From: Stenotrophomonas sp. MMGLT7
GTDB lineage: Bacteria; Pseudomonadota; Gammaproteobacteria; Xanthomonadales; Xanthomonadaceae
Length of the DNA: 64,000 bases
Direction: 5' to 3'
Assembly: GCF_021168555.1 (NCBI RefSeq)
Contig: NZ_JAJOZS010000006.1
Coordinates: 166,593 to 230,592 of the forward strand
Position 1 is the stretch's first letter, and each line of letters opens with the position of its first letter. The notes below the pieces were generated by a model, which was given only the letters and a program-made list of their open reading frames with translations, was not told the DNA's origin and ran no database searches. The position numbers and the translations under genes were made by a program. Of the stretch, positions 8,219 through 16,674 are shown one piece after another.

Positions 8219-10309
8219 ATGAGCCTGCGCGTGGGGATCGACGTCGGTGGCACCTTCACCGATTTCGTGCTGTCCGATTCCAGCAGCGGCAAGCTGGCCT
8301 ATCACAAGCAACCCAGCACGCCGGACGATCCGTCGCGGGCGATCGCCGCCGGGGTCGGCCCGCTGCTGGCCGCCGCGCAGGTGCGGGCCGACCAGGTCGA
8401 CAGGGTGGTGCACGGCACCACCATGTCGTTGAACGCGATCCTGCTGCGCCGATTCGCACGGGTGGCGCTGGTTGTCTCGCCGGGCAACCGCGACATCCTG
8501 GAGATCGCACGGGTACGCATGAGCGACCCCTACGGGTTCTTCGCGATGCCGGAGGAGCCGCTGGCGCGGCGCGACCGGGTGTTCGAGTTCCCGGCTCGCC
8601 TGGGTGCGGACGGGAGCGTCGTGGCGACGCCCTCTGAAGCGGACTACCGGCAGCTGCAGGCGCGGATCGTGGCCGCGCAGGCGGACGCGGTGGCGGTGGT
8701 CCTGCTCAACGCCTGCGCCAACCCGGCCTTCGAGCAGGAGGTCGCGGTCGCGCTGCGTGGACGACTGGCGATCCCGGTGGCGGCTTCGACCGAGGTCTGG
8801 CCCGAGATCCGCGAGTATGAGCGTGCGGTGGTGGCGGTGATGAACGCAGGCATCGGGCCGCTGATGTACCGCTACTACGGCCAGCTGGCCGAGCGCCTCA
8901 ATTCGCAGGGGCTGGCTTGCCCGCTGACCATCACCACCAGCAACGGCGGCAGCGTGGACCTGGCCACGGCCCATGCCCGTCCCATCGACAGCATCCTGTC
9001 CGGACCCGCCTCCGGCGTCGTCGCCGCGATCTCGGTGGCACGCGAGGCCGGCGTGGAGCGGATCGTCACGTTCGACATGGGTGGGACCTCGGCCGACATC
9101 GCTCTGGCCGAAGGCGACGCGCCGGAGATCACCACACAGGTGATGCTGGGCGAGATCCCGGTGATCCTGCCGGTGGTCAACGTCAACGCCATCGGCGCCG
9201 GCGGCGGCTCCATCATCCGCGTGGACGATTCCGGCTTCCTCAAGGTGGGTCCGGGCAGCGCCGGTGCGGTGCCTGGACCCGCCTGCTTCGACAGGGGAGG
9301 AGATGAGCCGACCATCACCGACTGCTACCTGCTGTGCGGTTTCGTCACCGCGGACGGCTTCGCGGGAGGCAGCATGCGGCTTTCCATCGAGCGGGCAGAG
9401 CGCGCGCTGGAAGGTATCGCCCGGGCGCTGGGGTTGCAGGGTACGGATGCCACGGTGCGCGCGGCAGAGGCCGCGCTGCGCGTGGCCAGCTCGATGATGG
9501 GCACCGAAGTGCGCAAGACGCTGGCACGGCGGGGCTGCGACCCGGCGGACTTCACTTTGCTCGCGTACGGCGGGGGCGGCGCCACGCATGCCGCGCTGCT
9601 CGCCAATGAGGCCGCGCTGGAGCACATCCTGGTGCCGGTCCGTCCGGGCGTGCTGTGCGCACTGGGCGCGTCGCTGGCGGATTTGCGGCGCGATTTCGTG
9701 CGCAGCTGCAGGCTGGCGTTCGCCAGTGACGTGCCGGATGAGACCCAGGTCGCGCGTCTGGCCGCGGTGCTGCGGGAACTGCGCATGGAGGGCGATGCCT
9801 GGATGGCGGGCGTGACCGGCACCGGCGACCGTGTCCGTCGCTACAGCCTGTCGGCCGACATGCGCTACCGCGACCAGGCCTTCGATCTGTCGGTGACATT
9901 GCCTGATGCGTCCCTCGAGGGCGACGTGACCCGCGCCCTGCTGGAACGCTTCCATGCCGACCACCTGCGCCTGTACGGATTCAACGAGCCGGCCGCACCG
10001 ATCGAGATGAGCCGGGTATCGCTTTCGCTGATTGCCCCGACCGAGCGCACCGATTCGCCGGGACCGGCCGGGCGCGACCGGTCCGGGCCGCTCGCAGTCG
10101 CGAGAAGACCGCTGTTCTTCGCTGGGCGATGGCACGATGGCGCGGTGGTCCAGCGCAGCGAACTGGTCGCCGGGGATGCGGTGGAAGGGCCGGCGGTCGT
10201 CGAGCAGACCGACACCAGCGTGGTGGTGCCACCTCTCTGGCGCGCGACCTGGCTGGCCAGCGGCAGCCTCTCCATGCGCAGGTGCGCTCCGGAAGGAGCG
10301 CCGGCATGA
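8219..10309 (+). CDS. HyuA-type subunit: hydantoinase/oxoprolinase/carboxylase family
   Basis: A 696-residue protein with the actin-like ATP-binding opening GIDVGGTFTDFV (residues 6-17), which identifies the HyuA/OplA/acetone-carboxylase beta family. Further motifs are GTTMSLNA, the phosphate-binding FDMGGTSADIAL in the middle, NAIGAGGGSI, and the C-terminal LLAYGGGGATHA. Members pair with HyuB and use ATP to open a cyclic amide (5-oxoproline, N-methylhydantoin, caprolactam) or to carboxylate a ketone. Which of these applies here cannot be told. The stop codon overlaps the start of hyuB (ATGA). The protein has no export signal, so it acts in the cytoplasm. Confidence 0.9.
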   Translation: MSLRVGIDVGGTFTDFVLSDSSSGKLAYHKQPSTPDDPSRAIAAGVGPLLAAAQVRADQVDRVVHGTTMSLNAILLRRFARVALVVSPGNRDILEIARVRMSDPYGFFAMPEEPLARRDRVFEFPARLGADGSVVATPSEADYRQLQARIVAAQADAVAVVLLNACANPAFEQEVAVALRGRLAIPVAASTEVWPEIREYERAVVAVMNAGIGPLMYRYYGQLAERLNSQGLACPLTITTSNGGSVDLATAHARPIDSILSGPASGVVAAISVAREAGVERIVTFDMGGTSADIALAEGDAPEITTQVMLGEIPVILPVVNVNAIGAGGGSIIRVDDSGFLKVGPGSAGAVPGPACFDRGGDEPTITDCYLLCGFVTADGFAGGSMRLSIERAERALEGIARALGLQGTDATVRAAEAALRVASSMMGTEVRKTLARRGCDPADFTLLAYGGGGATHAALLANEAALEHILVPVRPGVLCALGASLADLRRDFVRSCRLAFASDVPDETQVARLAAVLRELRMEGDAWMAGVTGTGDRVRRYSLSADMRYRDQAFDLSVTLPDASLEGDVTRALLERFHADHLRLYGFNEPAAPIEMSRVSLSLIAPTERTDSPGPAGRDRSGPLAVARRPLFFAGRWHDGAVVQRSELVAGDAVEGPAVVEQTDTSVVVPPLWRATWLASGSLSMRRCAPEGAPA

Positions 10310-12339
10310 ACATGAGCTCCACCAGCATCGACACCATCGCGCTGGAGTTGATGTACCACAAGTTCAAGGCGACCACCGAGGAGATGGGCATCGCCCTGGG
10401 CCGGACCGCGTGCAGTTCTTACGTGCGCGAGACCCACGACTTCGCGACTGCCCTGTGCACGCCGGAGGGGCGCTTCTTCGCCTATCCGGCGGAGACCGGC
10501 ATCGCCCTCGGCATCGACCAGGATTGCAGCGCTTTCATCGCAGCTGTCGGCGAGATCGAGGAAGGCGACGTACTGGTGACCAACCATCCGTACCTGGCGC
10601 CGGGCGTGGGCAGCCATCTGCCCGACATCAACCTGCTCAAGCCGTACTTCTACGACGGCAGGCTGGTCTGCTACGGCTGGAGCTTCGCCCACTGCGCCGA
10701 CATCGGCGGCGGCGTTCCCAGCTCGATCAGTCCTGCGTTCGACACCCTGTTCCAGGAGGGGTTGCAGATCCCGCCGATGAAGCTGGCGCGGCGCGGGGTC
10801 GTCGATGAGGGCTTCATGGCGCTGTTGCGTGCCAACAGCCGTATCCCCGACATCGTCGCCGGCGACCTGCGTGCGCAGCTGAGCGCGCTGGCCGTGGGCG
10901 AGCGCCGGGTGCGCGAGCTGATCGCCCAGCACGGACTGCACACGGTGCTGGCCGCGCAGCGTGGCCTGGTCGAGTACGGCAAGTCGCGCGCCCGCGCGGT
11001 GGTGCGCCGGCACCTGCCGGACGGGGTGTACGAGTTCCACGACTACATGGACGACGACTACAACACGCGCATCCCGGTACGCCTGCGCTGTCGCATGGAA
11101 GTCAGCGACGGCAAGATCCACCTGGACCTGGCCGGCACCGATCCGCAGTTGGCGGCACCGTTCAACGTCCCCACCGGCGGCGTGCGCCATCCCTACCTGA
11201 CCAGCAAGCTGATGCACATGCTGTTCACCTACGATCCGGGGCTGCCGCTCAACTACGGCATCTTCGAGAACGTCACGGTGAACGTGCCGGCTGGTACGGT
11301 GATGAATCCGCAGATGCCGGCAGCGGTCGGCATCCGTCATGCCGGCGCGATCCGCTTCAACGACGCGGTGCTGGGATGCCTGGCTCTGGCCGATGCCGGG
11401 ATGGCGCCGGCCGCCAGCGGCGGCACGGTAATCCCGCTGGTGGTCTCGCAGACCAGTGCCGACGGCGGCAGCCGGCGCGTGGCGGTGGTCCAGGCACTGG
11501 CCGGCGGCGCGGGCGCGACCGGGCGCGGCGACGGCGCCAATGGCCGCGACCGCAGCCTGGCCAACATCAACAACACGCCCAGCGAGCGCAGCGAACTGGA
11601 ATTGAAGGTGCGTGTGGAGCAGTACGCGCTTTGCCGCGACAGCGGCGGCACCGGCTGTTTCCGCGGCGGCGTCGGGGTGGCGTACACGCTGCGGATGCTG
11701 GAGGAGGGCATGGAAATCATGGGACGTGGCCTGGAACGCTTCGATTTCCAGCCCTGGGGCGTGGCCGGCGGTGGCGCCGGTAATCCCTCGCAGGTCTGGC
11801 TCAATGCCGGTACGCCGGAGGCGCGCGACATCGGCAAGTTCGATCGCCTGCGACTGAAGGCCGGCGATACCCTGACCATCGTCACCCCGGGCGGTGGCGG
11901 CTACGGCCATCCCCATGACCGCGATCCGCAGCGCGTGTTCGAAGACGTGCGGCTCGGCCTGGTCTCACTGGAGTCCGCTCGCGAGGAGTACGGCGTGGCG
12001 CTGACCGCCGACGGTCTGGAGGTCGATGGCGAAGGCACCGCCGCCCTGCGCGCGAGACGTCCCGAGCGAGGCGAGGAAGTCCGGCTGGGTAGGGTCCGTC
12101 ATGCCTGGGAGCGGGTGTTCGACGATGCGCTGATGACGCGGATGGCCATCGCCCTGCTGGACGTGCCGGCCAGCGTGCGTCCTGCCGTGCGCCGCGAACT
12201 GTTCGAGACCGCCGTTCCCGGGGTGTCCACACATGGTGCACGGCTGCTGTGCGCGCCGGACCTGGACGCTGCCGCGGCGCGTGCGCGGCTGGAACAGGCC
12301 CTGGACGCACTCGATCGAAGCGGGAGGCGGGCCGGATGA
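10306..12339 (+). CDS. HyuB-type subunit: hydantoinase B/oxoprolinase family
   Basis: A 677-residue partner of the preceding HyuA. The ATG at 10306 shares ATGA with the hyuA stop, giving MNMSSTSIDTIALEL; the family typically begins this way, with TIALELMYHKFKATTEEMG. Other family marks are SSYVRETHDFATALC, DVLVTNHPYLAPGVGSHLPDI, HCADIGG and the glycine-rich C-terminal half ending GDTLTIVTPGGGGYG. HyuA and HyuB form a hetero-oligomer that performs ATP-dependent hydrolysis or carboxylation. The 4-base overlap means translational coupling and fixed subunit ratio. The last about 120 residues after the GGGGYG motif extend beyond the usual end and carry no motif I recognise. Confidence 0.9.
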   Translation: MNMSSTSIDTIALELMYHKFKATTEEMGIALGRTACSSYVRETHDFATALCTPEGRFFAYPAETGIALGIDQDCSAFIAAVGEIEEGDVLVTNHPYLAPGVGSHLPDINLLKPYFYDGRLVCYGWSFAHCADIGGGVPSSISPAFDTLFQEGLQIPPMKLARRGVVDEGFMALLRANSRIPDIVAGDLRAQLSALAVGERRVRELIAQHGLHTVLAAQRGLVEYGKSRARAVVRRHLPDGVYEFHDYMDDDYNTRIPVRLRCRMEVSDGKIHLDLAGTDPQLAAPFNVPTGGVRHPYLTSKLMHMLFTYDPGLPLNYGIFENVTVNVPAGTVMNPQMPAAVGIRHAGAIRFNDAVLGCLALADAGMAPAASGGTVIPLVVSQTSADGGSRRVAVVQALAGGAGATGRGDGANGRDRSLANINNTPSERSELELKVRVEQYALCRDSGGTGCFRGGVGVAYTLRMLEEGMEIMGRGLERFDFQPWGVAGGGAGNPSQVWLNAGTPEARDIGKFDRLRLKAGDTLTIVTPGGGGYGHPHDRDPQRVFEDVRLGLVSLESAREEYGVALTADGLEVDGEGTAALRARRPERGEEVRLGRVRHAWERVFDDALMTRMAIALLDVPASVRPAVRRELFETAVPGVSTHGARLLCAPDLDAAAARARLEQALDALDRSGRRAG

Positions 12340-13637
12340 GCCTTGCATCGCAACCGGCGGCGACGGCCGCTTCTCCGTCGCGGCTCAAGCCGATGCTGGT
12401 GGCTGCCGCCGCGGTGGCACTGGAGGGCTACGACCTGGCGATCTATGCCCTGTTCGCCAGCACCATGGCCGAGGCGTTCTTTCCCACGCACGATCCGACC
12501 AGTTCGCTGTTGCTGGCGGTCGGGGCACTGGGCGTGGGCTACCTGATGCGCCCGCTTGGCGGACTGGTGCTCGGCCGCTATGCCGACCGCAAGGGCCGCA
12601 AGGCCGCGCTTGCATTGACCGTGCTGCTGATGTCGCTGAGTACCGGCGCGATCGGCTTGGTCCCGACCTACGGCACGATCGGCCTGGCCGCGCCGGTACT
12701 GGTGGTGCTGGCACGGTTGGTGCAGGGGTTCTCCGCTGGCGGCGCGGCCGCCGGCAGCATCGCCTACCTGTCCGAGTCGGCGCCGCCGCACCGGCGCGGT
12801 TTCTTCGCCAGCTGGCAGCAGGCCGCGCAGATGGGCTCGTTCCTGCTGTCGGCCGGCATCGCCGCGATCGTGTCGGCGCGGCTGGGCAGTGGCGGCGAAG
12901 GGCATGGCTGGCGTCTGCCGTTCCTGCTGGCGCTGGTGCTGGGGCCCTTGAGCCTGTACATCCGCCGCTACCTGCCGGACCCGGAGGTATTCCTGAAGGA
13001 GCGCGCCGCCGCGCCGGAGGAAAGCCTGGGCAAGGCGATCGGTTCCAACGCGCGCGCGATCGCGGTGGGTTTCGGCCTGAGCTGCCTATGGAATATCGCC
13101 GCCTTCATCCTGTTGTTTTTCATGCCGACCTTCGCCCAGCGCCAGTTCGGCATCCCGCTGGCCGACGCATTCCAGGCCAGCGTGATCGGCGGTGCGGTGG
13201 TGTTCGTGCTGTGCCCGCTGGTGGGCTGGTGGTCCGATCGCGTCGGCAGGCGGCTGCCGATGCTGCTCTCGGCGCTGGGGCTGCTGGCGACGATCTATCC
13301 GCTACTGGCCTGGCTCGGCCGCAGTCCGGTCCTGGGTACGCTGGTCGTGGTGCAGGCGGTGCTGGGCGTGATGATCGCCGGCTATACCGCACCGGTCTCG
13401 GCACTGCTGGCCGAGCTGTTCCCGACCCGCTCGCGCTCGATCGGCCTGTCGGTGGCCTACAACCTGTCCACGCTGCTCCTGGGTTCGTTCGGGCCGCTGA
13501 TCGTGACCTGGCTGATCGCCGTCAGTGGCAATCCGCTGGCGCCGGCGTTCTACGTGATGGCCGGTGCGATGGTCAGCAGCGTCGCGCTGGCCTTCAGCCG
13601 CGACCGCACCGGCCAGGCGCTGGAGGATCCGGCGTGA
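12336..13637 (+). CDS. MFS transporter of the metabolite:H+ symporter type
   Basis: A 433-residue inner-membrane protein with about 12 hydrophobic spans. LEGYDLAIYALFAS in the first span, GYLMRPLGGLVLGRYADRKGR between spans 2 and 3 and RLVQGFSAGG in span 4 are typical of the KgtP/ProP-like MHS group of proton symporters for small carboxylates, betaines and related compounds. A second RVGRR loop lies near the middle. The start ATG at 12336 shares ATGA with the hyuB stop. Earlier in-frame starts from 12249 would lie inside hyuB. The operon position suggests that it imports the Hyu substrate across the inner membrane after a TonB receptor has brought it into the periplasm. Confidence 0.88.
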   Translation: MSLASQPAATAASPSRLKPMLVAAAAVALEGYDLAIYALFASTMAEAFFPTHDPTSSLLLAVGALGVGYLMRPLGGLVLGRYADRKGRKAALALTVLLMSLSTGAIGLVPTYGTIGLAAPVLVVLARLVQGFSAGGAAAGSIAYLSESAPPHRRGFFASWQQAAQMGSFLLSAGIAAIVSARLGSGGEGHGWRLPFLLALVLGPLSLYIRRYLPDPEVFLKERAAAPEESLGKAIGSNARAIAVGFGLSCLWNIAAFILLFFMPTFAQRQFGIPLADAFQASVIGGAVVFVLCPLVGWWSDRVGRRLPMLLSALGLLATIYPLLAWLGRSPVLGTLVVVQAVLGVMIAGYTAPVSALLAELFPTRSRSIGLSVAYNLSTLLLGSFGPLIVTWLIAVSGNPLAPAFYVMAGAMVSSVALAFSRDRTGQALEDPA

Positions 13638-14485
13638 CGCCGGACCCAGCCATGGCAAATCCGCAGGCCGACGCCTATGCGGCGCGTTGCCTGCAGCTGT
13701 CCGGCAGGGTCGAATCGGCGTGCCCGTCGCTGCGTGTCGTGCGAGACCTGTGTTACGGCGATGGCGTTCGGCAGACGCTCGATCTGTTCGTACCCGAGGC
13801 GGCCGGCCTGCTGCCAGTGGTCGTGTTCCTGCACGGTGGCGGCTTCACGCAGGGCGACAAGGCGTGGTCGGGCTTCCTCGCGCCGGTGCTGGCGCAGGTG
13901 CCGGCGATCCTGGTCTGCGCCAGCTATACCTTGCAGCCTGCAGGAGGCGTTTTCGCCGATGCGCCACTGGCTGATGCGGCCACGCTGCTGGAGTGGGTCC
14001 GTGCGCGGATCGCACCGTACGGCGGCGATCCCGACGCGCTCTACCTGGGCGGACATTCGGCCGGCGCGGCGATCGTGGCCGAAGCGGCGGTCAATCCGCA
14101 GCGACTGTCCACGGCGGCACGCGCCGCCTTGAATGGCGTATTCGTCTTCAGTGGATCACTGCATCGCTATGCGCTGACCGGTACTGCTGGCGCCGGCTAT
14201 GTCTTGCCGGAAGGGCCGCTCCCGGTCGATCCCGGTTCGCCGCTGGAGCTGTTGCGCCGGTACGGAACATCGGTCCCACTGCTGTTCGCCTGGGGTGGGC
14301 AGGAGCGCCAGCGCGCACGTGTCGAGCGCTCCAGCCTGGCGATGATCGTCGAACTGCAGGAACGCGGTGCCGAGGTGGCCTGGCATTTCATTCCCGAGGC
14401 CGATCACTTCGACACGCACCTGTGCCTGGCGGATAGGGAACACCCGGCAACTAAAACATTGGTGGCGTGGCTACAGCGGCCGTGA
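13634..14485 (+). CDS. cytoplasmic alpha/beta hydrolase (esterase/lipase group)
   Basis: A 283-residue serine hydrolase. The GTG at 13634 overlaps the transporter stop (GTGA) and has GGAGG seven bases upstream; the ATG at 13652 has no such site, so I prefer GTG. VVFLHGGGFTQGD forms the oxyanion hole, GGHSAGA carries the nucleophile serine, and the acid/base residues are probably in PEADHFDTH near the C-terminus. The family resembles carboxylesterases of the hormone-sensitive-lipase/BD-FAE kind. It is the last gene of the coupled hyuA-hyuB-transporter set, so it may cleave an ester or amide product after ring opening. Confidence 0.85.
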   Translation: MTPDPAMANPQADAYAARCLQLSGRVESACPSLRVVRDLCYGDGVRQTLDLFVPEAAGLLPVVVFLHGGGFTQGDKAWSGFLAPVLAQVPAILVCASYTLQPAGGVFADAPLADAATLLEWVRARIAPYGGDPDALYLGGHSAGAAIVAEAAVNPQRLSTAARAALNGVFVFSGSLHRYALTGTAGAGYVLPEGPLPVDPGSPLELLRRYGTSVPLLFAWGGQERQRARVERSSLAMIVELQERGAEVAWHFIPEADHFDTHLCLADREHPATKTLVAWLQRP

Positions 14486-14532
14486 TCATGTGATCTGCGG
14501 CCGTGCCACGGAGCGTACGGTCGGGGCGATCG

Positions 14533-16110
14533 CTATGCCCGGAGTACCCCGTCCCACAGCATTCGTTCGGCCGCATCCGGGTCTGCGACCACCCTGCTGT
14601 GCGTATCGAGCAGCAGGGTCTCGCGTGCCGTGCCGTAGGTCGGCCAGAACGGGGCGATGCCTGGGCCGGCATCCGGTACGCCGTTGCGGATGAAACCGTG
14701 CCACAACGCGCCGACCAGACCGGAGAGCCGATCCGCCTGCGGTCCCGTGGGGCCCAGCGCATCGGCGGTGCCGTCGCCCAGGTTGCCGAAGGTGAAAGCC
14801 AGTTCTGAGCCATGCACCGAGTAGCCGACGTGTGGCGGATTGCGTGTCGGCAGGTCGAAGCGATAGGCATAGCTCGCACCACCGGCCATGGCCTGCGCTT
14901 CGCAAAGCCGGATCGAGGGAATCCAGTATTCCTCGGCGGTCAGTGCGGCGTAGCGCAGGTCGATCGCGTTCTTGTCCGGGTACAGCGCCGCATAGCGTGC
15001 ATAGATCGGTTCGAACTGTGCCGGCGTCAGGTTTGCCAGGTCGTTGCGTACCACTGTCCCATCGCGGGTCTTGTTGGGGCCGAAGAATGCAACCTCGTCG
15101 CGCGCGCTGCCGATGATCAACGGGATATCACGTGCCGCGCCCTCGGCCACGGCCTGCAACGGCGTGCGCAGCAGGTGGCGCCCATCAACCACGGCGCGGA
15201 ACGGATACTTGAACGGATAGTCGGGGATCACGGCATGCTGCGCCTGCAGGATCGCCTCGGCGGGCAGTTCGAGCAGGCGGCCAGCCGAGGCCGCGTTCAA
15301 CCCGAGCCTGGCCAGCATGCGTCCGGCCAATTCGTGGGCCATGTCGAGATCGGCCACGGTCTGGCCGCCGCCGCTCTGGCTGATGGCGCGCTGGAACAGT
15401 CCGCGCGCGGACCGCATTGCCAGCAGCGACACCACGTTCTTGGCCCCCGCGCTCTGTCCGGCGACGCTCACCCGGTCCGGATCGCCGCCGAAGCCGGCGA
15501 TGTTGCCGCGCACCCAGGCCAGGGCGGCGACCTGGTCCAGCAGCCCGTTGTTGCCGCTGCCGAGGAAGTCCTCGCCGAGCGCGCCGCCCAGTTCCAGAAA
15601 GCCCAGCGCGCCCACGCGATAGCCCACCGACACCGCGACGATGCCGGCGCGCGCTAGCGACGCCCCGTCGAACACCGGCATGCGGGTGGTGCCCGCCACG
15701 TTGCCGCCGCCGTGGACCCATACATGCACCGGATGCGGGCCGGTCGCCACCGGCGCCCACACGTTGAGGTACAGGCAGTCCTCCGAATAGTCGACCGGGA
15801 ATGGCACGTAGCGGCTGGGGCCGATCGGCGCCTGGATGGCCGAAGCGGCGTAGCGGGTGGCATCGCGCATGCCGTGCCAGCGCGGCAACGGCTGCGGAGG
15901 GCGGAAGCGCAGCGGCCCCACCGGCGGCCGTGCGAAGGGAATGCCGAGGAAGCGGTGCACGCCGTCGGTCCGGGTGCCGGCGAGCGCACCGCAGGGCGGC
16001 GTGAGCGTGACGCCTTCGGCCGTCTGCGCCCGCGCCGCAGGCGCCAGGCACCAGGCCAGTCCGGCACTGCCGGCGGCGCGCAGGAAGCCTCGGCGGTCGA
16101 TCGCGGTCAT
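14533..16110 (-). CDS. type-B carboxylesterase with Tat signal
   Basis: A 525-residue esterase of the carboxylesterase type B/para-nitrobenzyl esterase family. The start ATG at 16110 gives a twin-arginine leader (DRRGFLRAAG, then an apolar stretch ending PAARAQ), so it is exported folded to the periplasm. Family marks in order: GIPFARPPVGPLRF, EDCLYLNV, VHGGGN, NNGLLDQVAAL, the nucleophile motif GQSAG, and a late HGSELAFTFG with the expected His. Its ATG overlaps the stop of the NTF2-like gene (ATGA), so the two are made together. It ends 47 bp from the convergent alpha/beta hydrolase gene. It probably removes an ester group from the imported compound. Confidence 0.9.
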   Translation of the reverse strand: MTAIDRRGFLRAAGSAGLAWCLAPAARAQTAEGVTLTPPCGALAGTRTDGVHRFLGIPFARPPVGPLRFRPPQPLPRWHGMRDATRYAASAIQAPIGPSRYVPFPVDYSEDCLYLNVWAPVATGPHPVHVWVHGGGNVAGTTRMPVFDGASLARAGIVAVSVGYRVGALGFLELGGALGEDFLGSGNNGLLDQVAALAWVRGNIAGFGGDPDRVSVAGQSAGAKNVVSLLAMRSARGLFQRAISQSGGGQTVADLDMAHELAGRMLARLGLNAASAGRLLELPAEAILQAQHAVIPDYPFKYPFRAVVDGRHLLRTPLQAVAEGAARDIPLIIGSARDEVAFFGPNKTRDGTVVRNDLANLTPAQFEPIYARYAALYPDKNAIDLRYAALTAEEYWIPSIRLCEAQAMAGGASYAYRFDLPTRNPPHVGYSVHGSELAFTFGNLGDGTADALGPTGPQADRLSGLVGALWHGFIRNGVPDAGPGIAPFWPTYGTARETLLLDTHSRVVADPDAAERMLWDGVLRA

Positions 16111-16604
16111 GCGCGGCAGGCCGGGTCGCCTTCCGGTCCCACCGGCTCCTCGGCGCGGGTGAGGTGGATCGTGGCGATCCTGCCGTCGCGAAGATCGGCA
16201 TAGCCCATCGCACGCATGCATACCGGGCCGTTAGGCGAGAGGCTGCGTATGAAGTGGTAGGTGAAGATGCGTCGGCCGTCGGCGGAGACGAAGCCGTCGC
16301 GGAACGGCAGCACGATGCGGACGCTGTCGGTCCGTGCCTGGATCCGGCGGAAGTGCGCGGTCAGCGCGGGAATGCCCTGTGCGCTGAGCTTGCCGTTGAT
16401 GACGAGACGCGCATCGTCGGTGAACCAGCGGGCGAAACCGGCCTCGGTGAAGCCGTCCGGGTGCTGGATGGCCTCGTTCCACCATTCGAACATGCCGGTC
16501 AGCACGTTGGCCTGCGCTCCGGAGATGGGGATCGCGGACGCCGCTGCTGCCTGCAATGGCATGGACGGAGCCAGGAGACTGGCGATGAGCGCGGTTCTGT
16601 ACAT
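16107..16604 (-). CDS. exported NTF2/SnoaL-like protein
   Basis: A 165-residue protein. The ATG at 16604 has GGAGG nine bases upstream and gives a signal peptide (MYRTALIASLLAPSMPLQAA). The mature part has the cone-shaped SnoaL/NTF2-like pattern: MFEWWNEAIQHPDGFTEAGF, then FARWFTDDARLVINGKL, and the final strand pair HFIRSLSPNG...RDGRIATIHLTR. Such proteins are small-molecule isomerases, hydratases or binding proteins; no catalytic role can be assigned here. The stop overlaps the start of the exported esterase, so the two probably work on the same periplasmic compound. Longer in-frame starts (to 16763) would run into the transporter gene. Confidence 0.7.
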   Translation of the reverse strand: MYRTALIASLLAPSMPLQAAAASAIPISGAQANVLTGMFEWWNEAIQHPDGFTEAGFARWFTDDARLVINGKLSAQGIPALTAHFRRIQARTDSVRIVLPFRDGFVSADGRRIFTYHFIRSLSPNGPVCMRAMGYADLRDGRIATIHLTRAEEPVGPEGDPACRA

Positions 16605-16674
16605 CGGCAGGAACCTCCGGTGGTGGAACGGACACGAGTGCGTGATGGCGCGGGTGTGCCGGGACATCGGGAAG

